A stretch of DNA of 64,000 nucleotides from Bilabrum cf. latius (lineage: Eukaryota > Bigyra: Bicosoecida > Bigyra > Bicosoecida): NCBI GenBank assembly GCA_965178125.1, contig OZ237751.1:930001-994000 (forward strand), read 5' to 3'. The notes beneath the pieces are model-generated. The model searched no databases. It saw only the letters and a program-made list of their open reading frames with translations, and had not been told where the DNA came from. Position numbers and translations under genes: made by a program. Positions 11,701 to 22,373 of the stretch are shown piece by piece. Each line of letters begins with the position of its first letter. The first letter of the stretch is position 1.

Positions 11701-14700
11701 CTAGGTGCCCTGCCCTTGCCCTTGCCCTTGCCCTTGCTCTTCCTGCTGATTGAGCATTTTGCATTGGTCTTGGCACCGGTGCCACCCTTTGCACTGGCTG
11801 ATGCCTTCGCGCGTGGACCAGCGGCTGCTGCGGCGGATTCCTTCTGTGCCCGTGCCAGCTGCACCGCTTCTCGACTGGCCCTCCTCGAGCTACTCGCGCG
11901 CCGTGTGGCGTGCCTCTTGGAGCTGCCAGCTGGAGCGCTGCCCTCTTTTTCTTCTTTGTCTTCCTTTCCACTGTCATCATCACCTTCATCGTCCTCATCG
12001 CCGTGCGCACCAACATCGTCATCTGCCTTGTCTGCACCACTCTCTGCTGCCCCCTTCGAGCCCCGTGACTTGCGAGCGCTTGCACGGCCTCGCTTGACTG
12101 ACTTGGCTAGTGATGCTGCAGCTGCCCTCGCGTCCTCCTCTTCGTTGTTCCTCTCCTCCTGCTCGCCGGAGGTGTCATCGTCTGCATCTGTCATCGGTGC
12201 CGAGGCTGAGCTTGTGGCCTTGTCCTTGCCCTTGCCCTTAGCCTTTCTTTTGCTCTTGCCCTTAGCCTTTCCTTTGCTCTTGCTCTCGCTCTCGCTCTTG
12301 CTCTTGCTCGTGTTCTTGCCCTTGCCCTTTGCCTTCGCTCCACCCGATACGTTGGAAGCTGGAGCATCGACGCGATCGTCTTCTCCGTCCGGTTGCTGAT
12401 CCAAGTCCTCCTCTGTTGCGTCGTTGCCGTCCGCGTCACCGTCATCCATTGCCGGCTGAGCGTCCACGACAGCAGGAGATGTGTCCGGCTCGTCAGCCTA
12501 GTCTGGCTTGGCGGCATCGCTCTTGGCGGAGGCTTCAACCACTGCTTCTTCCTGCTCTTCCTCTTCATCCTCCATAGCTGCTGCCGTGTCTTTGTCGCCT
12601 GCACCCAGGAGTGCAGCCACCGATGCAGCCGACTCCAAGTTCCTCTTCGTCCTGCGGCTCAGGGGGACCAGTTGCATGGCCGCGACAGAGCTGCGGGTAC
12701 GACCTCTTGCCAGTGAAGAGGCGCCCACGGAGCCGCCTGACACGGACGAAACATCGTCGGCGATGGATCCCGCGCCAAGCCTCCCTCTAGGGACCGGGTC
12801 AGCGATCCCAGCATCCGCCGCATCGCTCGGCCGCAGCATGAGCGCCTGCACGCTGCTCTTGCTGCGGGGTGGGGCGCCTGCCGCAGAATCCGCTGAAGTT
12901 CCTCCTTGCTGAAGGCCGCTGGGGAACTCGTCCAAGCCGGATGCCATGGACGCCGAAGCGCTTTCTTGCGAAAGGCCGAGTGACACTTGGAAATGTGCGG
13001 CTCCGCCTGGCCCCCCCCTGTGTGCTGCCATGGCTTCTGCACGGACTCGGTGCATCTGTGCCAGTGCCTCGCTTGAGTTGTCCACCGTCTGTCTGACTGG
13101 AGGAGCAGAGGAGGAGGCGGAGGCGGAGGAGGAGGATGAGCCCGCGCTCGCGGCACCGCCTGTTGCTGCCCCGCTGGCAGATGCAGCAGCAGATGCAGCC
13201 GCCTGCTCCTCGCCGCCATCTTCCTCTCCTTGGTAGTGCTTCGCTCCCGTGATGGCATCGTACAATGCCCTGCAGCTGTCCTTGGTCGCCATGGTGAGCA
13301 CGATGGCGTCGGTGCTCCTGGCGGGGTCATAACCCAGCCCCTCGATGCTGGGCTGGATGACCACGTGCGTGGGCTGCACCCGGATCCCGATTGAGCCGTG
13401 GGTGAGGTCGCTCGTCAGCATGCGGATAATGAGCGAGCGCGTATCCTCGCTGATCTTGATCTCCCGGATGGAGGGCACGTGGATCCACGGCTGGACGTTC
13501 TGGACATCCACAGCGTCCGGGTCATCCACGCACAGCAGCACGCATGTCCCGCCCGCTGACATCCTCGCGGCGGGTGGCGGCTTCCCTTCGGCTCCGAATC
13601 CTCGCTGGGTCGCGCTGGGCGAGAAAATCTCGCGCTGCACCTGGTTGGGTCCTCCCGCCGCCCGAGTCTCCGGGCTCGAGTCGACGAGGACGGCGGCGTG
13701 CTATGCCGCGAACGCCCTGATGCCCAGGTCGTGCATGAGGTGGTGCACCTGCTGCATAGCCTCATTCTTGCTTTCCCTGAAGTCAGGCACGGAGCTAGAG
13801 TGCAGGAATGCATCTCGAACTGCCTCTCGCACCGCATCGATGGATCGCTCCAGGGTGGACTGAGAGGCACCCACAGCCGCCCCACCTGCTCCTGCTCCTG
13901 CTCCTGATGATGGGCCACTCCTTGCCGATGCTCCCCTGCGGATGCCCTCCACCATCGCGGCCTCCAGAGCCTCTACGCACGCTTCCTTGCCTGGAGACTT
14001 ATCCTTGACCGATGGTATCTTGAACAAGGCCGCAAAGGCGGCGTTGCAGACGAAATCGGCCATGCTCACATCTCCGCAGGCGATGAAGGACCCGAGGCAG
14101 CCGCCGAGTGCGCCGTGGAACTGCGGCTGGCAGGAAGGAGCCCGCAGCTTCTTCCTGGCTCTCTTCCAAAGCTTGGATTCCTTTGGCGTCCAGCAGGTTC
14201 CTGCCATCTTGTTGGTCGATAGGAAGACGAGGCTCACCATGTGAGCAGCAAGGACCGAGCCGAGAGTTTCGTTCGACATCGATGCGGCAATGCAAAGAAC
14301 CTGCTCGAGAATATTCTGCTGCTTAGCACTAGATCCATTGGAAGACGTAAACATGTCGTCCCTTGGCTTGTAAAAGGAGTGAAGATTGACTGTGCAAGCG
14401 CCGAGCAACTCCAACTTTTTGGCGCCCCATTCCTCGCTTCCCTCCTCAATCATCGACGTGAATCCTTGCGGGGCACACACGTCATTGATAAGACTAAGTA
14501 TAGTTGCAGCGAATGTAGGGTCCCATCGGTTCCCTCCGAGTCCATTCGATTGTATGGACTGGACTACTGGAACGACGAAGCTCTCCACGATCTGAATCTC
14601 CTTGGACACAGCCAAATAGCTGTCGGGACCCTTCTTCATAACAGACCGTACACAATTAACCAGTAAAGAAGCGTCCTAAAACCGATGCCTCCCTAAAAGG

Positions 14701-14864
14701 GAAACAAATACCCTGGAGAGCGGCTGCACGTCGGATGGGAGCAAATGCTCATCTCCTTCTGCCGCTGCAACAAGCGCAGACACGTAGTCAGCATGCGAGG
14801 AATCCTTCTGATGCAGTGCCTCTACTTGCTATACCCAGCTGGAAAGTTCACTTGTCTTCGCCAT
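8757..14864 (-). CDS. SYCP2/ASY3-like chromosome axis protein (candidate)
   Basis: Exon 1 (14864-14712) gives 51 residues with a TAG (SSWVQQVEAL); exon 2 (14675-8757) runs through further TAG codons (13701, 12498, 11034, 9783, 9762 and 9183) to TGA, for 2023 aa. Residues 1 to about 370 are helical and armadillo-like. Residues about 440-530 look like a PH-type fold (IHVPSIREIKIS through to a final helix SCRALYDAI). Then come about 1250 residues of charged, disordered sequence with KGKGKGK and poly-acid tracts. Residues about 1840-1950 are predicted coiled coil (ERAEAVRRARGALHQAK). Helical domain, PH-like domain, long disorder and C-terminal coiled coil is the known layout of meiotic axis core proteins (SYCP2, Red1, ASY3). 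I see architecture, not clear sequence identity, so the name is inference. Another nuclear scaffold is possible. Confidence 0.6.
14676..14711 (-). other. Very short intron (36 bp)
   Basis: It starts GTATTTGTTTCCC and ends GGTTTTAG. Removal joins PLSR to DASLLVNCV in frame, both flanks reading as continuous helical protein. A shorter 3' site (CCCTTTTAG) lies inside. It is the shortest intron in the window. Confidence 0.7.
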
Positions 14865-14992
14865 TCTTGGAAAAATCGAGTGAGAGTTGCTCCACGATGG
14901 GCGAGCATCACGCGCGGTCGCAACCGAATGATCGGATCACTGGTCGCAGGTCGCGCGAAAGGCCAGCCCTCACAAAGCTACAGACTGTAGGC

Positions 14993-17008
14993 TTATACAA
15001 GCATCTCATCATCATCAGCTTCAGGATCTCTCGCGCAAATGTTCCTCATGATGTCCTCATCCTCACCTTCAGGCGGCGGAGGCAGCCGCCGCGTCCCGTC
15101 CGCCGGAACCACCCACACGACAGGCGAGCACATCTCGTCCCGAAGCCCCAGCCCGGATGTCGTTTCCTTGCCGTCTCCAAGTGTGCTGAACTCGCATTTT
15201 CCAACGAATTCGTCCCCTCTTTTGAATGGGATCGGCCGCACACGGACCACGGGGGTTGGCCTATCCATATCAATGCTCGCCCATGCCCCGTCGCCCTCGT
15301 CCACGCTCGCCCGCTCCGGCACCGGGCGAACATGCAGCAGAGGAGGCGAACATCCCCCAGAGCTCTGTATATGTTCCTCAATATTACCTCCCGGCGCGCT
15401 GCTCAAGCTGCAGGACGATCCCTCCCCGTCCCCATCCCCGCCCCGAAGCATCCCACCGCCACCGCGACCGCTGCTTGGCCGCATCCCAGCCGAAAGGACC
15501 GTGGCAGTGCTGGTAAGCGGACCCAGGCTCCCACCCGCCTCTAGGGCGCCCTGCCTGAGATCAGATCCCTCTACATCGCCCCATGACCCCGCTACCCCAG
15601 GAAAGTCAAATTCTGCCCGATGTCCTTTTTCTCCATCCTCCTCTTTCTCCTCCTTGGGGTGCTCGCTGCCTCCTCCACTATGCTGCAGCGAGGGGTACAG
15701 GAACGATTGTGCCCTCCCGTACCCCGGGAACCCCTCTATCCTGCCGATGCTGCCCACCGTCTGCCCGCCCCTCTGCACCTCCAGGGACACGTTCCTTCCC
15801 TTTAAATGGGCATGCAAGTGGAAGGCAAAGACCCAGGCGGTGCCGTGACCCAGTTGGAAGGCCTTGTCCAGCACGCGGTCCGTGCGCTCGCTCGGGCAGC
15901 GAAACCCACCGGTTGCGCGGCTTGATGACCCGGGCAGCCGGAAGCTCTCGTCCGACATGCCGAGCATCATGGCGTCGTGCTCTCGCAGCTGCTCGGTCGC
16001 GACCAGGTCTATACCGGAAGTGTCCAGGTAGCCCTGCCCCGGCATTTGCCCTGGAGGCAGGAGGGCAGGGAGGTAGTGAGTCTCCAGCGTGATGAACCGG
16101 AACGGGCTGCTCCTAGCATTGGATGGTTTAGCCTAGCTACCATATGCATGATGTCTTTGGTTTGTATCCCCGGCGGCGGCAGTTCCGTCGAGCTGTTCTA
16201 CACCCGATCCCCCGATGAGCACTCCCGCTTCGTCCGGCAGCACGAATGCCCTTGCTCCCCTGTCGTGGGTGAGCAGCAGCTAGGTGCACCAGCGGTCCGG
16301 TCCTACCTGGTCGCAAGAGAAGGGAGTCCCCACTGGGTGTTTTGGGTGCTTGGACTCGCACAGCTGCAGCGTCATGTGGTGCACCGCCCCGAGCACTGGG
16401 TCCAGGGGGATGCTGGACTGACCAACGCGTACTGAGCTGGGCCCTCGTGCATTCCCAGACGAGTTTAAATTTGGAAGCCTGGTGATTCTGGGCTCCATCC
16501 GCGTGATGTGCATGGGAGGCAGGCTGCCCAAATCGTACTGCGTGCACACCACGGCGTACTCGCTGGTTCGAGGCAGCGTGCGCACGATTCCGTCCAAAAC
16601 TCTGCGTCCATCGTCCGATGTAGTGTATGTATAGCTTCCGTTTCTTTCGTCTCCTTTCTTTGGCCAGATGTCCACGCCTCCCGTGGATAGCCGCAGCCGA
16701 ACCAGGCGCTCAAGCTAGCCGTCCGAGGCCCGCCGCGAGAACCCGCCTTCACTTACAGATATGCCAAAACCATGAGACATTTGCTGGATAAACTTATTCG
16801 TATTATACGTTACATTGTGGATATACTTGGGCGTTGGTGGGCGATAAGGGGCCTGCCAAAAGACGTGCTCAGTTCCGATGGTGCGAACTGGCTGTGTAGC
16901 TGACGAGCTCTCCACCATCCATAACGAGACCATTCCGAGAGACACGAGCCCTATTACCATAGTCAGTACCAAACGAACCCGGATTCTCTTCAGCGCATCC
17001 CCATTCAT
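14993..17008 (-). CDS. Dopamine beta-hydroxylase-like copper monooxygenase
   Basis: The 671-aa frame runs from ATG (17006-17008) through three TAG codons (one at 16280-16282) to TAA (14993-14995). Residues about 12-32 form a signal-anchor, so the protein is likely type II in the secretory pathway. It carries the hallmarks of ascorbate-dependent type II copper monooxygenases: the CuA His pair in VHHMTLQLC (about residue 208), ARAFVLPDEAGVLIGG matching the DBH segment before the next ligand, LETHYLP, the CuB pair in HLHAHL (about residue 399), and DEMC near the C terminus (about residue 626) supplying the Met ligand. The family hydroxylates aliphatic carbons such as dopamine's side chain; the substrate here is unknown. 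There is a Gly/Ser-rich insert around residues 440-530. The TAG at 16280 sits between CT and LLLTHDRG, where DBH has a variable residue. Confidence 0.88.
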
Positions 17009-17143
17009 CGCGGGGGGTCTGCAGGGCGTTCGACCTCATCAACTACTAGCCAGGCTCAGAGTGCAGTGCAACCGAGACGCGCGGCTCAAAACTCGGCCAG
17101 TCACACTGTCGCCATTCCAATCGAATTCTTAAAGCATTCCAGC

Positions 17144-19346
17144 ATGCACAAATACACTGTCCTAGCGGTGGTCGCGGTTAGCGCAGTTCTAGGAGAGGTT
17201 CGGCTGCCAAAAATTTACGCCAATCACATGGTTCTTCAGTACGAGTGAGCTAAGCAGTTTACTGCCTTTGCCGCAGCCATCCCTCCTAATACTAATGATG
17301 TGATTTTTTTTATTGCATTGCCGCAGCTCTCCAACCGTATTTGGCTGGGCGGATCCCGGTTCAACAGTTGATGTTGCGTATCACTGTTCGTATCGAGGGC
17401 TGAATACTACCGTATCTGCGACAGCAGCTGCCGGTTCTGGGCGGTTTTCAGCTTCAATCTCTCCACAGGGGGAATCCTAGTCTGCTGAGGACTCGTGCAC
17501 TGTCACTGTGAGCCAGGTGGGCAGCAGTCTGAACGCAGTTCTGGCCGACGTCCTGTTTGGCACCGTCATTGTCGCCAGCGGACAATCCAACATGGAGTTC
17601 ACCGTGCCAACAATATTTGGAGGACAAGACATAGTGCACAACGCCTCGCTGTCGTCGATCCCCACTCTCCGTCTGCTAACAGTCGCCAAGATCCCGAGCA
17701 GCACCCCTTTGGACGACGTGCAGGGGCTCGAGCACTCGTGGGCGGCCTCCAGCCCGGCCACCATATGCGGGTTCAACGAGAGCGATCCGCAGCAGGACTC
17801 CTACTGTGTGCCCCACTGCGGCCCCTCCAGCGTTGTTCCCTCGTTCAAGCGACCGACCTGGGGGTATTTCAGCGCGATGGGGTGGCTCACCGGCCGCCAG
17901 CTCATGCTCGCCCACGGGCTCAAGACCGTCGGGGTGGTTGCAACCTCCTGGGGGGGCACCAAGATCGAGCTGTGGTCTGACCCGGAGTCCCTGGCTCAAT
18001 GCGCTGGCTCTGGCATCTCGGGGGACGCAACTCACGAGGACAGCACCTCCTCACCGCTCACCTCTTACGAATAGGAGCAGGCAGAGTCTCGGTCACCCGG
18101 AGCCACGGTCGTGGGGTACGGAACCTCGGATCGCGCGGCGCCGGAGGCCCTCGCCGGCGTTGGCCCTAGCGAGCTGTACAACGGGATGCTGCACCCACTG
18201 CTCGGCATGCCAGTCCGGGGGTTCCTCTGGTACCAGGGCGAGGCGAACTCAGGGAACACAGGGGAGGCCACCAAGTACGCCTGCCAGCTGCCCGCCATGG
18301 TGACGAGCTGGAGGCAGGGGTGGGTTTCGAACCCAGGGAACAGGAGGGAAACGGAGGGGACGCCCTTCGTGGCGGTGCAGCTGGCGCCGTGGGTGACGGG
18401 CGTGTCGGTGGCCGACCTGAGGCTGTCCCAGTACAATGTGACGAGTGCGGGGCCGGGGGCCTCCTGGATCCCGGCCATCGACCGCAGGGACCCGGAGTCT
18501 CCCTGCGGCGACGTGCACGTCCGCGGCAAGCTGCAGCTCGGGTAGAGGGTAGCCGCTCGCCTGGCCGCCTCCTGGGGGCTGGGGAACAACGACCCCAAGG
18601 TGGGGTGGGGGATGGGGCCTCTGCCCTCCGGTGCCGCCGTGGTGGACGCATCCCGAGCCGGTAGGGAGCAAGGAAACCAAGGCGTGGCGAGTGCGGCAAC
18701 CGTGGAGGTGTCGCTGTCGATTCACGTGCCCGACCAGCTGCCCCTGCGTCTCGTCGCCGTGCAGAACCAGACCGTGCCCGCGCCCAACACGCCCCCCATG
18801 ACCGAGATCCTGGTCGCAAGCAATACGCATGCAATTTCGTCTCCGTCTTCGTCATCTTCGCGGATGGGGGGATTGCGCGGGGAAGCGGCTGCCGGTGCGG
18901 GCGATAGCTCTAGTTCAACCGAAGGCTCCACCGGGCCAACCTACGCGTGGCAGGAGGCCGATGCAACGCTTGTGCAGGCCTCGCATGGCGGTGTGACGAG
19001 TGATGGCTCACCGGCCGGCAAGCTCGTGGTGTAGGTGCCTGCCGGCGTGGACGCGCAGAGCGTGGTCGGAGTGAGGTACGCCTGGTCGTGCGTGCCCCAG
19101 GGCGAGCAGGTGATGGACGCGGGGCTGGTGCCCATGGGCCCGTGGGCGTTTCTGGCGCCTGGGGTGTCATCGTCGTCGTTCTCGTCCTCGCCATGGTTTA
19201 GTCCCAGCTCTTCTGCGGTTGAGAGTGGCGGTTCTTAGGTTGCTGCAGGGGAGGAGACTGCGGGCGGCAGATTGGAGCTGGTGGCGGCAGTGCCCGGCGT
19301 GGCGCTGCCTGGGACCAACAGCGACCTCCAGAAAATCTGCAAGTGA
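17144..19346 (+). CDS. Sialate O-acetylesterase-like SGNH hydrolase
   Basis: Exon 1 (17144-17244) encodes a signal peptide (start MHKYTVLAVVAVSAVLG) and the conserved NHMVLQ. Exon 2 (17327-19346) carries the rest, through five TAG codons (including 18072-18074, 18543-18545, 19032-19034 and 19236-19238) to TGA; 706 aa. Family marks are the nucleophile block ASGQSNMEF (about residue 119), WYQGEAN (about 334) and DVHVRGK (about 428), matching the DIHPRNK block with the catalytic Asp and His. The reaction is removal of O-acetyl groups from sialic acids or other sugars, in the lysosome or outside the cell. A Ser-rich insert is present around residues 530-580. Two copies of the dispersed GTGTGACGAG-type word (18436, 18991) fall in the coding sequence. 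Substrate is inferred from the family. Confidence 0.88.
17245..17326 (+). other. Intron of the acetylesterase gene (82 bp)
   Basis: The donor is GTGAGC and the acceptor TTGCCGCAG, with a branch-point-like ACTAAT at 17291. The splice completes a Gly-Asp codon context and links NHMVLQY to SPTVFGWAD, as in the family. Confidence 0.85.
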
Positions 19347-19593
19347 CAGAGAATGAAAGCGCTGCTATCTGGAGGGGCAGGCCAGTCTAGCTCTTTCTCG
19401 GTGTCCGTTGGACACTGCATGCTCGACCCGCTGGCGAAATAGCACTGCTCTGCACGTCAATTCCTAATTTCTAACCATCGCACATCCAGGATCGCATCAC
19501 ATTTTCCTGGGCTACAAACGTGACGACCTGAACAACAGAAATCGAAAGCCGTGACTAATAACTAGTCCCTCGAGCGCCTGAATCGAGGCAGCA

Positions 19594-21990
19594 ATGGCTG
19601 ACAGACCCGGGCCGCCAACCAAAGATGCTGGATCGCGTGGATGCTGCGGGAAGCAGTGCGTTATCGAGTACGCATTGTTCACCAGCGTGTTTATATTTGG
19701 GTCTATACTAACAGTATCATTGTCATCGCTGGTAAGTTTGCGCATCGAAGCGTCGGGAGACCTGTGCGAAACTGCCAAGGCTGGAGTGTCCAAATGCACG
19801 CGTGCCTTGGCTGTGCCAATTACTACCCTTACGCTGCTTTTTGTTGGAATGTCAGCTTCAGCACCACTAGGAATCATCTGGTGGGCAGTATTTGGTCCAG
19901 CTAGCGAGACAGCAGCAGAATCGAGAACGAAGTCGGGGGTCCGGCTCGCTCAGCCAAGCGCGAGGTCGGGCGGTGGCGTTCCACCTCTCATTAATTCTGC
20001 AATCAACGAGAGAGAGAGCAGCGGAATACTTTCTACTGCCACACCTCCAGTAGTGGTTCCAGTGTCTGTTGACCAGAGATCGGAGGGTGGGCCAGTCAAC
20101 AAGGCCGCTGATGTCATCACTGAGGTACCGAGCGGCACGTGCTGCACTTGCCTGCCAGAGTGCATCGCGCCACCTGAGGGCCCCCTGTGGACCTGGCCCA
20201 GCGGGTGCATCGCACTGCAGAGCCTTGTGCTCGCTTCGTTCTTCGACATGGCCGCTAGTCTCCTCTTCGTGATCGCGTACGTCTGGCTGCCCGCCTCCGT
20301 GGTGAGCGCCACTCGAGGGCTCCGGATGCCGTTCACGGCCATCCTAGGGGTGGCGGCGGCCACTGGATGCGGGTGCATGCCCTGCTGTGGCGGCACATAG
20401 CAGACGAATGCAATTAGGGGGCAGAGGGCCGCGGACGGTCCCGCCCCGGGTGCCGATCCATCACAAGCAACACCCGCCGGGATCGGACCCAGGCACGAGG
20501 GAACATCCCACCGGGGGGCCAGGCCAGGGGAACAAGACGCATACTTGCCTCTCCTAGCTGTCGATGATGTCGCTCGTCACACAATTGGGACAGGCGGTGG
20601 AGACAGGAGGCTAGACCCACGACAACAGCCGGTCGCTGCGGATCCAATGTCCCCGACCAACGAGGGGTATCAGGCCAGGAGGTCAGGTGGACGTTAGCTC
20701 ACAGATGGCGTGACGAGTGCAATGTACAGCTCACGCAAAGCAGAATCTGAAGGCCGCTGCTGTTGTCCTCGGGGCGGCTCAGCCGACGTGTGCTGGCGCA
20801 GCATGGTGCGGGTGCTTGCTCAGAGCGCCGACAGCAGCGGCATGACATCGACGGAGTGGTGGTTCCAAGGACTGGGCGTGCTTGGGATTGTAATGGTGAT
20901 GACGAGTGCAACCATTGCGGCTGCTGCTACGGGTGACACAAAGGGCGGGGCCAGTGGGGGTGGAGGGGGCAACGATTCGGTGACGGAGACTGCAACCAGT
21001 GCAAGCGGCTGGCAGTGGCCCGGTCTGGAAGTACAAGAGCATCACGGTGCTCATTGGTTTACTGGCGTAGATGGTCACGGCGAGCGCTAGACATTGAATG
21101 TATTGCTGACTGATACAGGCAGCGACAATGCGGATGCAGACCCATATGCGCTGGCTGTGCCACCTGCGGCACTGGCTGCGCTGGGGCTGCTGCTGGTGCT
21201 GGGCGGCGTGGTGGTGGCAAGTCTGCAGGGCGTGCTGGAGCAGGGTCTTATGGAGGCATCCACCGGTGGATTGGACGAGGGTGATCAGGACATTGGCGGT
21301 GATTGGTCGAACGGAGATAGAATACAAGAGGGGATGGACCCAAGTAAACCGGTAGAGGCCGCCCTTGACTCGAGTCAGCTGGGGGGCGCAGGGGCCGCGC
21401 ACCTGCTCGACTCATGCGGTGACTCGAGTGACGTCAGTGTGCGGCGGGTCGCCATCGACCGTCGTGCGCTCGACCACACCCTCGGGTCCTACTCCACCCT
21501 GTTCTCTCTGGTGGTCGAGGGGCTCTCGGGGTCCATCATGTGCGCGGTGCTGCTGGCGGTGGCAAACAACGTGAGGACCAGCAGCGGGGACAAGTGGGAG
21601 GACCTGGATCTAGTGACGTATGCTTGGAAGCACGATCCGAGGGTTGTCAAACTGGCGCTCATCATCGCGCTGGTGCTGGTGCCCGGATTCAGCGCCTCCA
21701 TCTTCGCCATGGCCCGGTTTGGGGGCCACAACTTCAGGTCATTCGCGCTGTTTGCCAGGACAGCAGCCACGCTGGCAATCGAGAAGACGGCCTGGGCCGT
21801 GGAGCACGCAGAGGGCCACACAGGCGGGTCCGGCGCTGGGCGGCCCAGCGGTGGATGGCTGTTCCCTGGGACCCCGTGGAATCGGTGGACCTGGCTGGAG
21901 GTGGGCGGGCTGGTGCTGGTGCTGTGCGCTGGGTTCGGGGGTCAGTGGGCGAGAGGGCGGCGGATGGAGCGGGGTGGCGAGGCGTAGTGA
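19594..21990 (+). CDS. Polytopic membrane protein, unknown
   Basis: The frame starts at ATG 19594 and ends at TGA 21988-21990, right after a TAG codon (21985-21987). Other TAGs are at 20398, 20695 and 21088. The predicted 798 residues hold about eight or nine hydrophobic segments (for example FTSVFIFGSILTVSLSSLV, FFDMAASLLFVIAYVWLP, LAALGLLLVLGGVVVASL, LVLVPGFSASIFAMARFGG). They are interrupted by two long polar loops around residues 270-430 and 520-620. An N-terminal CCGKQC motif might be acylated. I do not recognise the family; a channel or transporter is possible but unproven. In 20950-21120 a second frame is also hydrophobic, so an unseen intron or exon change is possible there. Confidence 0.6.
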
Positions 21991-22373
21991 GCGGACATGG
22001 CTTAAGGTCGGTGTCGAATGATTGCTCGGCTGCTGCGGAGCATTTGGATGTGTTTGCAAGTCCCTGTTTGAGAGCTTGGCCTCAGTTGGAGCGGATCTGG
22101 TGATCTGAGTGCACCTGCCACTGGTGTTCTGCAAGCCTGATAAGGACTGGATATCTAGATCGGCCTAATACTTTGCAAGGAATCGCTGAACCGTAGAGGT
22201 GGGCGCGTTCTCGACAAATTGACCATTTTGGAATTTTGGAATTGTTGGGTGCTATTCAAACGAAGCCAGATCAACACTGTCAATCCATCGTCTAAATTCA
22301 AATCGAGCATTATTGTGAAATTGGTGTTCCAGCTTTCTATCAGCCTTCTATAACCAATTAAAGTTGATAATCC
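21991..22373. other. Intergenic, nothing recognised
   Basis: This 383-bp, AT-richer stretch separates the membrane protein from the kinase-armadillo gene. It contains no credible frame, RNA gene or repeat that I can see. Confidence 0.5.

Noticed and set aside
10334-12085. A 583-codon minus-strand frame inside the axis-like gene
   Set aside because: The alternative frame at the same place joins upstream and downstream exonic sequence through TAG codons and keeps the Lys/Glu/Ser composition. This one is a shifted reading of repetitive codons.
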